Source: Actinoplanes sp. TBRC 11911
Lineage (GTDB): Bacteria > Actinomycetota > Actinomycetes > Mycobacteriales > Micromonosporaceae
Reading direction: 5' to 3'
Length of the DNA: 64,000 nt
NCBI RefSeq assembly: GCF_012933445.1
Contig: NZ_JABBNC010000033.1
Span: 1-64,000, forward strand
Shown: piece after piece, positions 26,151 through 33,782 of the stretch
Numbering within the stretch: position 1 is the stretch's first letter
Layout: the number at the start of each line of letters is the position of its first letter
Position numbers and translations under genes: made by a program
Notes under the pieces: model-generated
Seen by the model: the letters and a program-made list of their open reading frames with translations, nothing else
What the model was told of the DNA's origin: nothing
The model's database searches: none

Positions 26151-27644
26151 ATGACCGCTACCCGCGTGCCCGGTGTGCCGGTGATCGAAGACGGCGTGAT
26201 GATCTCCACCAATCCCGCGACCGGTGCGGAAGCCGGTCGTCTTCCGGTGTCTGACCAGGCAGCGGTGGGTGCGGCGGTGGCTCGGGCGCGCGAGGCGGCG
26301 CAGTGGTGGCAGTCGCTGGGCTTCGACGGGCGCCGCGAGCGGCTGTTGCGCTGGCGTTCGCTGATCGTGCGCAGGATCACCGAGCTCGCCCAGATCAGCA
26401 AGCTGGAGACGGGCAAGCCGGAGGCGGACGCGATCGTCGAGACGGCCGCCGCGATCGAGCACCTGGACTGGTCGGCCAAGAACGCGAAACGGGTCCTCGG
26501 GCCGCGCCGCACCCGCAGCCGGGTCCTGACCGTCGAGCACGGCGGACACCTCGAATATCTCCCGTACGGCGTGGTCGGCGTGATCGGCCCGTGGAACTAC
26601 CCGATCGTCACCCCGATCGGCCCGATCAGCGGTGCGCTGGCCGCGGGTAACGCGGTCGTCTTCAAGCCGAGCGAATACACACCGGTCCTGGGCCAGTGGC
26701 TGGTGGACACGTTCGCCGAGGTGGTCCCGGAGCATCCGGTGCTGCAGGCCGTGCACGGGATGGGCGACACCGGCGCCGCGCTGTGCCGTTCCGGGGTCGC
26801 CAAGATCGCGTTCACCGGCTCGACGGCCACCGCGAAGAAGGTGATGGCCGCGTGCGCCGAGAACCTGGTGCCGACGGTGATCGAGGCGGGCGGCAAGGAC
26901 GCGATGATCGTCGACGCGGACGCCGACATCGCGGCCGCTGCCGACGCCGCCGTCTGGGGTTCGATGACCAACGCCGGGCAGACCTGCATCGGCATCGAGC
27001 GGGTGTACGCGGTGGCCCCGGTCTACGACGCGTTCGTCGAGGCGGTCGTCGAACGGGCCGGCAAGCTGCGCACCGGCGCGGAGATCGGCCCGATCACCAT
27101 GCCGAAACAGCTCGACATCATCCGCGAGCACATCGACGACGCGCTGGCCAAGGGCGGCCGGGCGGTGCTCGGCGGCGCGTCCGCGGTCCAGCCCCCGTAC
27201 GTGGCGCCGACCGTGCTCGTGGACGTGCCCGACCACTCCCTCGAGATCCGCGACGAGACGTTCGGCCCGACGGTCACGATCACCAAGGTGGCGGACGCGG
27301 ACGAGGCGGTGCGCAAGGCCAACGACACGGCGTACGGGCTGGGTGGATCGGTCTTCGGCAAGCGCGACGCGGTGCGGATCGCGCGGCGGCTGCGCTCCGG
27401 CATGGTGGCGGTGAACTCGACGCTCACCTTCGTCGGCGTGGGCAACCTGCCGTTCGGCGGAACGGGTGACTCCGGGTTCGGCCGTATCCACGGTGACGAC
27501 GGACTACGCGAATTCGCCCGGGCCAAGTCGATCCTCGTGCGGCGCGGTCCCTCAGCGATCCCGGTGCAGTCGTACGGGCGTACGCCGAAGCACATCGCGG
27601 CGCTCATCAAGACCCTCAGACTTCTTTACGGGAGGCGCACCTAA
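26151..27644 (+). CDS. NAD(P)-dependent aldehyde dehydrogenase
   Basis: It oxidises an aldehyde to a carboxylic acid. Conserved elements are GPWNYP (substrate/cofactor region), FTGSTATAKKV (cofactor loop), the general base Glu in VIEAGGKD, and the nucleophile Cys279 in NAGQTCIG. The C-terminal FGPTVTITK and GDSGFGRIHG segments are typical. The 497 aa length fits, with a hydrophilic C-terminal tail slightly longer than usual. It belongs to the broad ALDH superfamily, near the succinate-semialdehyde or coniferyl-aldehyde type groups; no substrate is assigned. It is followed after 9 bases by the ABC ATPase gene. Confidence 0.9.
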   Translation: MTATRVPGVPVIEDGVMISTNPATGAEAGRLPVSDQAAVGAAVARAREAAQWWQSLGFDGRRERLLRWRSLIVRRITELAQISKLETGKPEADAIVETAAAIEHLDWSAKNAKRVLGPRRTRSRVLTVEHGGHLEYLPYGVVGVIGPWNYPIVTPIGPISGALAAGNAVVFKPSEYTPVLGQWLVDTFAEVVPEHPVLQAVHGMGDTGAALCRSGVAKIAFTGSTATAKKVMAACAENLVPTVIEAGGKDAMIVDADADIAAAADAAVWGSMTNAGQTCIGIERVYAVAPVYDAFVEAVVERAGKLRTGAEIGPITMPKQLDIIREHIDDALAKGGRAVLGGASAVQPPYVAPTVLVDVPDHSLEIRDETFGPTVTITKVADADEAVRKANDTAYGLGGSVFGKRDAVRIARRLRSGMVAVNSTLTFVGVGNLPFGGTGDSGFGRIHGDDGLREFARAKSILVRRGPSAIPVQSYGRTPKHIAALIKTLRLLYGRRT

Positions 27645-27653
27645 GCTGAGCGG

Positions 27654-28292
27654 GTGGCAGATCACCCCGCGGTCGAGGTCGACGGCCTGCATGTCAGCTA
27701 CGGGTCGACCCCGGTTCTGGTCGACGTCGCGCTGACCGTGCGGGCCGGCACCGGCGTCTGCGTCACCGGCGAGAACGGTATCGGCAAGTCCACCCTGCTC
27801 CGCTGCGTGAGCAGCCTGCAGCAGCCCGACTCCGGGACGATCCGGGTGTTCGGCGGCGACCCGGGTTCGACCCCCGAGTTCTGGCGGGCCGTGGTCACCA
27901 CGGTCGAGCCCCCGACGTGGTATCCGGGGCTCACCGCCCGCGAGCACGCCGAGCTCGTCTGCCGCGCGAACGGTCTGGACGCCGAGGAGCAGGGCGTGGA
28001 CGAGGCGCTGGAGCGGTTTGGCCTGGCCGGGCACGCCGACGCCATCCCGCCGTCGCTCTCCTCCGGCCAGAAGCAGCGGCTCACGCTCGCGATCGCCTTC
28101 ATGCGGCCCAGCTCGCTGCTGATCCTGGACGAGCCGGAGGCGCGCCTCGACTCGGAGGGCCGGGACACGGTCGCCGCGCTGATCTCCGAATATCTCTCGA
28201 CCGGCGGCTCGGTGTTAATGGCCAGCCACGACGAGGTCTTCGCGGAAAAGTCCGGCTGCGCGATCACCACGATGGAATCCTTGAGCGCCTGA
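27654..28292 (+). CDS. ABC transporter ATP-binding protein
   Basis: A 212 aa ATPase subunit that powers the permease encoded next. Walker A is G39-E-N-G-I-G-K-S-T, the signature is L135-S-S-G-Q139, Walker B ends at LLILDE (155-160), and the switch histidine is in MASHDE. The small size and lack of a regulatory tail fit a two-component exporter. GTG 27654 is preceded by TAAGCT (27642-27647) and six bases, a possible leaderless start overlapping the previous gene's stop codon. It shares a TGATG stop-start overlap with the permease, so their synthesis is coupled. Confidence 0.9.
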   Translation: MADHPAVEVDGLHVSYGSTPVLVDVALTVRAGTGVCVTGENGIGKSTLLRCVSSLQQPDSGTIRVFGGDPGSTPEFWRAVVTTVEPPTWYPGLTAREHAELVCRANGLDAEEQGVDEALERFGLAGHADAIPPSLSSGQKQRLTLAIAFMRPSSLLILDEPEARLDSEGRDTVAALISEYLSTGGSVLMASHDEVFAEKSGCAITTMESLSA

Positions 28293-29797
28293 TGACCACC
28301 ATCACCGTCCCGCTCGCCCCCGTCCGTCGCTGGATCGGCCGCACCCAGTCGGCGCACCGCGAGCGGGGCGCGACCGCCGGCAACATCTACTTCACCGTCC
28401 TGTTCATCGCGGTGGTCGGCGGCATCCTGCACAAACAGCTCGCCGTGGTGTTCTGGCCGACCGCGCCGAACGCCTCCGCGCTGGCCGGGGGCTCGCTGGT
28501 GGCGATCCTGTTCGGCCTGCTCTACCTGGCGCTGCGCCGGTTCGGACCGCTCGCGCTGAGCCGTCCGGCCGCGTCCTGGCTGATGCAGGCCCCGGTGAGC
28601 CGGCGCCGGCTGCTGCTGCCGTCGCTGCGGCTGGCCGCCATCGTCGCGGCGATCGTCGCGGTGCTGGAAGGCATCGCGATCATCGGGCACACCGCGCCCC
28701 GATCGCTGTCCGGTGAGGTCGTGGCCCTGCTCGGCATCGGTGCCGGGCTGGTCGGCGTGGCGCTGCTGCTGGTCGCGCTCGCCGCCCAGGCCGGCGGCCG
28801 CTGGGGCGACGCGGTGGACGCGCTGATCTCGCTGCTGCTCGCGGCCGGCCTGGTCGGCCTGGTCACGGCCACCGCCCGCGACCAGCCGCTGGCAACGACC
28901 GGCTGGCCCGGGACGTCCGTGCTGGTTCCGGTGATCGCCGGCCTCGCGCTGGTCGTCGTGGTGCTCTCCCTGCTTGCCGTACGCCACCTCGCGCGCACTC
29001 CCAACGACCGGATCCTGGAAGCGTCCAAGACGGCGGGCACCCTGTTCGACTCGGCGTTCGGGATGGAACCGTCGTTCCTCACCGACATGATCGAGCGGCG
29101 CTTCTGGGCCCGCCGCAAGCTGCGCTCGACCCGCCTGCCGGCCCGGTTGCCCGCGCTGGTGGCGCAAGACCTGCTGCTGGTGCTGCGGCGCCGGCGGCGG
29201 CTGCTCTGGCTGGCCCTGGCGACCACCCTCCCGGTGCTGCTGACGAGCGCGCCGCACTGGCTGGTCGGCGTCGCCGTGCTGATCGGACTCCTGCCCGCCG
29301 CCGGCACCGCGACCGGCAACCTCAAGACCGACGCCGGCAACCCGGGCCTGTTACGGATGCTCGGGCTGAGCTCGCGGCAGGCCGTCCTGCAGCGCATGGT
29401 GCTGCCCGGCGTGCTGGCCGGGGTGTGGGCGGCCGTCGCCATGACGGTGCTGCAGGCGCTGGACGTGCTGCCGGCCGGCCCGTGGTGGGCGCTGGGGCTG
29501 GTGCTCGGCCCGGTCGGGGCGGCGGCCGCGGTGCACCGGGCGCGGGTCGGCTTCGTCCGCAATGAACTGCTGCCGTTGGACACCCCGATGGGTACGGTGT
29601 CGCCCGGCCCGCTCGTCAACCTGGTGATCGGCCCGGACATGCTGCTGCTCGGCCTGCCCACGCTGATCGAGATCGGCCAGGGGCAGCCGTTGTCCTGGCT
29701 GACCGTCCTGACGCAGCTCGTGGTCGGCCTGGTGGGCGCCCGCGCCTACCTCTCCGGCTCGACGTCGCCGGAGAGGGTCGAGCTCAAAAAAGCGTGA
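28292..29797 (+). CDS. ABC-associated multi-pass membrane protein (permease partner)
   Basis: A 501 aa protein with about twelve hydrophobic segments, Ala/Leu/Val-rich, and a central Arg-rich cytoplasmic loop ([14 protein letters not shown]). The position directly after an ABC ATPase with overlapping stop-start marks it as the membrane subunit of an exporter. It resembles the DUF6297-type actinobacterial family as I recall it; the cargo is unknown. The start ATG 28292 is fixed by the TGATG overlap. The 3' end overlaps nucS by 14 bases. Confidence 0.8.
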   Translation: MTTITVPLAPVRRWIGRTQSAHRERGATAGNIYFTVLFIAVVGGILHKQLAVVFWPTAPNASALAGGSLVAILFGLLYLALRRFGPLALSRPAASWLMQAPVSRRRLLLPSLRLAAIVAAIVAVLEGIAIIGHTAPRSLSGEVVALLGIGAGLVGVALLLVALAAQAGGRWGDAVDALISLLLAAGLVGLVTATARDQPLATTGWPGTSVLVPVIAGLALVVVVLSLLAVRHLARTPNDRILEASKTAGTLFDSAFGMEPSFLTDMIERRFWARRKLRSTRLPARLPALVAQDLLLVLRRRRRLLWLALATTLPVLLTSAPHWLVGVAVLIGLLPAAGTATGNLKTDAGNPGLLRMLGLSSRQAVLQRMVLPGVLAGVWAAVAMTVLQALDVLPAGPWWALGLVLGPVGAAAAVHRARVGFVRNELLPLDTPMGTVSPGPLVNLVIGPDMLLLGLPTLIEIGQGQPLSWLTVLTQLVVGLVGARAYLSGSTSPERVELKKA

Positions 29798-29802
29798 GCT
29801 CG
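29779..29802. terminator. Bidirectional terminator in the permease/nucS overlap
   Basis: CGAGCTCA (29779-29786) and TGAGCTCG (29795-29802) form a perfect eight-base stem over an A-rich loop. Both stop codons lie within it. An A-run of six on the plus strand gives U-rich sequence for the nucS direction. Confidence 0.6.
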
Positions 29803-30443
29803 TCGCGTTCCATGCCGCGCAACTTGTCGTAGTCGACCACCACGCACCGGATGCCCCGGTCGGTGGCCAGCACCCGGGCCTGCGGCTTGATCTCCTGCGC
29901 CGCGAACACGCCCTGCACCGGGGCGAGCAGCGGATCGCGGTTCATCAGCTCGAGGTAGCGGGTGAGCTGCTCGACGCCGTCGATCTCGCCGCGCCGCTTG
30001 ACCTCGACGGCGACCGCGCCGCCGGACGCGTCCCGGCAGAGCAGGTCGACCGGGCCGATGGCGGTCATGTACTCGCGGCGGACCAGCGTGTATCCCTCGC
30101 CGAACGTCTCCGGGTGCTCGGCGAGCAGCTCCTGCAGGTGCGCCTCGACGCCGTCCTTGACCAGGCCCGGATCGACCCCCAGCTCGTACGAGTAATCCTG
30201 GAAGATCTCCTCCAGGGTGATCCGGAGCTCCTCGCCGGCCTTGTTCACCACCTTCCAGACGCCCGGCGCCTCCTGCAGCTTGCAGGGCGGGCTCATCCAG
30301 TTCAGCGGTTTGTAGGCGCGGTCGTCGGCGTGGATGGACACCGAGCCGTCGGCCTTGACCATCAGCAGCCGCACCGCGGGCGGGAGGTGGGCGGACAACC
30401 GGCCGACGTAGTCGACGGAGCATTTCGCGATGACCAGACGCAC
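29784..30443 (-). CDS. nucS: NucS (EndoMS) mismatch-specific endonuclease
   Basis: NucS/EndoMS cuts both strands at G-T and related mismatches and is the core of the non-canonical mismatch repair that replaces MutS-MutL in many actinobacteria. The N-terminal dimer/DNA-binding domain ([16 protein letters not shown] … [13 protein letters not shown]) and the C-terminal RecB-like nuclease are both present. Catalytic residues lie in [10 protein letters not shown] and [12 protein letters not shown] (Asp, Glu, Lys). The 219 aa length and near-identical motifs match the mycobacterial protein. GTG 30443 is chosen by homology and by the leaderless -10 box. The protein should work with the sliding clamp. 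Confidence 0.96.
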   Translation of the reverse strand: MRLVIAKCSVDYVGRLSAHLPPAVRLLMVKADGSVSIHADDRAYKPLNWMSPPCKLQEAPGVWKVVNKAGEELRITLEEIFQDYSYELGVDPGLVKDGVEAHLQELLAEHPETFGEGYTLVRREYMTAIGPVDLLCRDASGGAVAVEVKRRGEIDGVEQLTRYLELMNRDPLLAPVQGVFAAQEIKPQARVLATDRGIRCVVVDYDKLRGMERDELTLF

Positions 30444-30449
30444 CGCACG

Positions 30450-30455
30450 ACAGTA
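30450..30455 (-). promoter_or_regulatory. Leaderless -10 box of nucS
   Basis: TACTGT (minus strand) is followed by six bases and GTG 30443. Another exact TAnnnT-N6-start arrangement. Confidence 0.5.
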
Positions 30456-30531
30456 GCCGACTGAGCCGACCGAACGGCTTCGCCGTACTGCAGGGTGAAC
30501 TCGGTTGGCATCGCGATGCCATCCTGTACTC

Positions 30532-31155
30532 GTGCTCGAAGCGCTCACCGGCAGCGGCCTGGCCGCATCGGCCGGTCTCAACGCCTACATCCCCCTGGTG
30601 GTGATGGGTCTGCTGTCCCGTTTCACCGACCAGGTCGACCTCCCGAGCGGCTGGAGCTGGCTGGCCAACGGCTGGACGCTGGCGATCCTCATCGCGTTGC
30701 TGGCGGTCGAGGTGGTCGCCGACAAGATCCCGGTGGTCGACCACGTGAACGACATCGTCCAGACGTTTGTCCGGCCGACCGCGGGCGGTCTCGCGTTCGG
30801 CGCGGGTTCGTCCGCGCAGACGGTCAGCGACCCGGGAACGTTCTTCGGTTCACACCAATGGGTGCCGATCGCGTCCGGCGTGCTGATCGCGCTCGGGGTG
30901 CACGGCGTCAAAGCCGCGTCCCGGGGCGTGATCAACGTGACCACCGCCGGCTTCGGCGCGCCGGTGGCGAGCACCGCCGAGGACGTGAGCAGCGTCGTGC
31001 TGTCGCTGCTCGCGCTGCTGGTCCCCGTGCTGGTGCTGATCGCGTTCGCGTTGCTGGCCTGGGCCGCGATCATGGTGATCCGGCTGCGTCGGCAAAAGAG
31101 GCGGGCCAAGCGTGTCCAAGTCTCCGATTCCGAGGCGACCCGCGTGCTTGGTTGA
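30532..31155 (+). CDS. DUF4126-family membrane protein
   Basis: A 207 aa integral membrane protein beginning [21 protein letters not shown], the hallmark of DUF4126. It has about five hydrophobic segments: 5-30, 47-65, 108-130, a glycine-rich [11 protein letters not shown] stretch, and a long final segment near 155-180, followed by a basic tail. The function of the family is unknown. GTG 30532 is chosen because the motif begins there and CATCCT (30520-30525) lies six bases upstream. Confidence 0.75.
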   Translation: MLEALTGSGLAASAGLNAYIPLVVMGLLSRFTDQVDLPSGWSWLANGWTLAILIALLAVEVVADKIPVVDHVNDIVQTFVRPTAGGLAFGAGSSAQTVSDPGTFFGSHQWVPIASGVLIALGVHGVKAASRGVINVTTAGFGAPVASTAEDVSSVVLSLLALLVPVLVLIAFALLAWAAIMVIRLRRQKRRAKRVQVSDSEATRVLG

Positions 31156-31163
31156 CTCTTCCG

Positions 31164-32465
31164 GTGCTGCCCGCGATCGTTGTCCCCGCCTTCGCCCTCG
31201 CGTGGTGGGCCGCGTGTTACCTGATCGGTCGTGACCCCGCACGGCGAGCTCCGCAGCGGGCGGCGGCGGCCCTGGTGGCGTACGGGATAGCGGTGGTCTT
31301 GTGGACGGTCGAACCGGACTCCGCGGCAGCACAGATCGTGATCTGCGTGCCGGCGTTGCTCTGGGCCGGCGCCGCGATCGGCCTGCACCCCGAGCGGCGC
31401 TATCTCGACCGCGGCTGGCTGATCGTCTCCGGCGTCTTCCTGGTCGTGGTGATCGCGCTGCCGCAGGCTGGGCGGCTGGTGGCGCTGGCTCCGCTGGCCG
31501 GCGCGCTGGTGCTGTTGTGGCGCGCGCGTACGCACGTACGGCCGCCGATGTTGCCGGCCGCGATGGCGGTGGCCGCCGTGCTGTACGCCGTCGCGCTGGC
31601 GGTGATCCTGCGGCTGGACATCGGCTTCGAGAGCCTGGTGCTCGCGGCGATCGGCGTGGACCTGCTGATGCTCGGCTTCCTGGTGTGCGTGGCCGAGGCG
31701 CTCGAGCTGGGCGAACGGCTGCGCCCCGACCTGGTCCGCGCGGTGACCGGGGGCATCGCCGGTTCCATCGTGGCCGGTGGGCTGGCCGCGCTCACGATGA
31801 TCGCCGCGGACGACGACCTGCTGGTGACGATCGTCCAGTATGTGCTGGTGGCGGTCGTGATGACGCTGATCGGCCTGAGCCCCGGCGTGCAGCGCGGCCT
31901 GGACACGGTGGCCTTCTTCGACGATCCCCGGCTACGCGAGGCGCGCTCCGGGCTGCGGCGCCTCGGCGACGCACTGCCCCGCCGTCGCCCCCGGCACCGC
32001 CTGCCGCGCACCGGCGCGGACGATTTCGTCCGCTTCACCGGGTACGCCCTGGACAACTACCGTGACGACGCCCGCCTGCTGCGCAGCCCGCTGATCGAGC
32101 TGCCGGCCGTGGATCGCCACGTCACCGGCCGGCCGGGCGAGGAGCCTTTGGTGCGGGTCGCGGCGTTGCGAGCGGTGCTGAGCGAGGCCGTCGACCGCCT
32201 GCGCCCGCCCGGCCAGTTCGCCACCAGCGACGCGTGGCACCACTACAGCGCCTTGCACTTCTGCAGCGTGCTGGGGGTGAACCCGAAGCTACGCCGGCTG
32301 CGCACCGACGGCCTGGACCGGGAGGCGCGGCAGGCGCTGAGCTGGATGCACCAGTACGTCCCGGCGCGGGTGCTGCGCCGCTGGCAGCTCGAGGGCGCCC
32401 ACCTGGTAGCAACCCACCTCCGCGACGACTTGCTGCTGCCCCACCAGCCCGCAACCCGCCGCTGA
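31164..32465 (+). CDS. Polytopic membrane protein with a soluble C-terminal domain, unknown function
   Basis: About eight hydrophobic segments fill the first 260 residues. A soluble, Arg/Leu-rich region of about 170 residues follows (RLRRTGADDFVRFTGYALDNYRDD…AVDRLRP…WHHYSALHFCSVLGVNPKLRRLR). No catalytic motif is recognised. The layout resembles a membrane sensor module fused to a helical domain, but no kinase or cyclase signature is seen. GTG 31164 (433 aa) is chosen; TTG 31152 is possible. It starts nine bases after the DUF4126 stop, so the two are probably co-transcribed. Its 3' end abuts the second repeat island. Confidence 0.6.
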   Translation: MLPAIVVPAFALAWWAACYLIGRDPARRAPQRAAAALVAYGIAVVLWTVEPDSAAAQIVICVPALLWAGAAIGLHPERRYLDRGWLIVSGVFLVVVIALPQAGRLVALAPLAGALVLLWRARTHVRPPMLPAAMAVAAVLYAVALAVILRLDIGFESLVLAAIGVDLLMLGFLVCVAEALELGERLRPDLVRAVTGGIAGSIVAGGLAALTMIAADDDLLVTIVQYVLVAVVMTLIGLSPGVQRGLDTVAFFDDPRLREARSGLRRLGDALPRRRPRHRLPRTGADDFVRFTGYALDNYRDDARLLRSPLIELPAVDRHVTGRPGEEPLVRVAALRAVLSEAVDRLRPPGQFATSDAWHHYSALHFCSVLGVNPKLRRLRTDGLDREARQALSWMHQYVPARVLRRWQLEGAHLVATHLRDDLLLPHQPATRR

Positions 32466-32470
32466 GCCAC

Positions 32471-32638
32471 CCGCGACACAGCAGCCCACCCAACCGCCAC
32501 CGCCCGCGACACAGCAGCCCACCCAACCGCCACCGCCCGCGACGCACCAGCCCACCCGACCCCCCACTACCCCGCGACACGCCACCCACGCGACCTCCGC
32601 CACCCCCGCGACACAACAGCCCACGAAACCGCCACGAC
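32471..32638. repeat. 33-35 base tandem array, 5 copies
   Basis: Units start with CCGCGACRC at 32471, 32504, 32537, 32572 and 32606, and carry AGCAGCCCACCCAACCGCC. The array begins at the stop codon of the preceding membrane protein gene and opens the second repeat island (32466-33782), which has no gene I can support. Confidence 0.8.
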
Positions 32639-32712
32639 GCATGGGCTCACCGGATCGGGGCTCGCCGACGCGACGAAGGCGGTGTACCTGGCCGCCCTGC
32701 CCCACCCGATTT

Positions 32713-32730
32713 TTCACGATTTATCGTGAA
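32713..32730. promoter_or_regulatory. Orphan operator-like palindrome
   Basis: TTCACGA-TTTA-TCGTGAA is a perfect seven-base inverted repeat with a four-base AT centre, very unlike its GC-rich surroundings. It looks like a repressor operator, but no gene starts within reach. It may be left from a lost gene; the preceding codons read …KAVYLAALPHPIFHDLS and stop within it. Confidence 0.4.
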
Positions 32731-32805
32731 GTTTCGACGTGTGCAGTAGCCGCAAGCCAGCACCCGGAGCGGAGCCCTCGTCCATCACGCCGACCACACG
32801 AGCCA

Positions 32806-32855
32806 AGCGGGCGGCACGGATCCAGCGGGCGGCACGGATCCAGCGGGCGGCACAG
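32806..32855. repeat. 18-base tandem repeat, almost 3 copies
   Basis: AGCGGGCGGCACGGATCC is repeated at 32806, 32824 and 32842 (last copy partial). The intergenic array is part of the second repeat island. Confidence 0.8.
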
Positions 32856-32889
32856 TGACCGGGAATGCCGTGTGCCGCCCGCCCACGAC

Positions 32890-33095
32890 GCATATCCGAT
32901 ATTTCCGGTGCGGGCTTGATCGGCTGACCTGCTGGGTTCGGCGAGGGCGCGCGGCGCAGACGGGCTCAGTGGCCGATACACCGCTCCCTCCGAGATCAAG
33001 GCGACGCATCTTCTGGCTGCCCGTCCGCGTCGCGCGCATATCCGATATTTCCGGTGCTAGCTTGATCGACTGGGCTGCTGGGCTCGACGGCTGGC
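32890..33095 (-). repeat. 146-base duplication carrying CGGAAATA motif copies 6 and 7
   Basis: GCATATCCGATATTTCCGG occurs at 32890-32908 and 33036-33054, each followed by a similar GCTTGATCG-n-CTG…CTGCTGGG segment. Both are the reverse complement of the motif found five times at 14.1-14.7 kb. Confidence 0.7.
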
Positions 33096-33169
33096 GCGGC
33101 GCTTCCATTTCGTGGGACGGGTGGCCGCCTACTGAGACGGGCGACCACGTTCTGGATTCAGCGTCCACG

Positions 33170-33299
33170 ATGTGGGACTGGCGTCCATTGTGGAGGAGTA
33201 TTTTGTAGCGAAAAGCGGCTTTCGCCCAGCGGGTTTTCCCGGCCGGAAGTGAACCTTGGAGAGTTGTGGCTGGCATGTGGGCGCAACTCTCCAAGGTTC
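33170..33299 (+). repeat. Dispersed hairpin element, copy B
   Basis: The element runs from GATGTGGGACTGGCGTCCAT through TTGTGGAGGAGTATTTTG to the perfect 16-base inverted repeat GAACCTTGGAGAGTTG (33251-33266) / CAACTCTCCAAGGTTC (33284-33299). It matches copy A at 13783-13912 in opposite orientation. The stem bases are better conserved than the middle. Confidence 0.75.
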
Positions 33300-33383
33300 A
33301 CAAAAGTCCACGATGTGGCTGGGATAATCCAGATAGTGGGACGCCAGCCGGCGAGCGGATCGCCGCGCTCCACGCCGACGGTG

Positions 33384-33620
33384 CGGATGATCCGACCACT
33401 TCTCGCCGACGGTACGGATGGTCCGAGCACTTCTCGCGGCGCCACGGATGAACCAACCTCGTGTTACGCGCCCCGCGGATGAGCCAACCACTTCTTCCGG
33501 GCGGCGCGGGTGACCGACGACTTCTGCCGGCACCACGGATTAGCCGACCACTTCTGCCGGCACCACGGATTAGCCGACCACTTCTGCCGGCACCACGGAT
33601 TAGCCGACCAACTCTTGCTG
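33384..33620. repeat. 30-base tandem array, about 8 copies
   Basis: Units start with CGGAT at 33384, 33415, 33445, 33476, (CGGGT) 33507, 33536, 33566 and 33596. The last three are almost identical (CCGACCACTTCTGCCGGCAC). There are no unique spacers, so it is not CRISPR. Between here and 33782 is an AT-rich stretch (about 33700-33760) that may hold the promoter of the next gene. Confidence 0.85.
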
Positions 33621-33782
33621 GCGGTCGGCGGGTCGCGATGGCACGCGGCGTCGGCCTGCGGGGCGGCCGCCAGCGTGGTGCGGTCCGGTTTGCGACCCGC
33701 CGATATAAGACACGCAGCACGTTTCTGCGGTTAAAGGGGGATAAATCGGTAAGGTTCCGCAGCGTGAATCTTGGGAGGGCGG

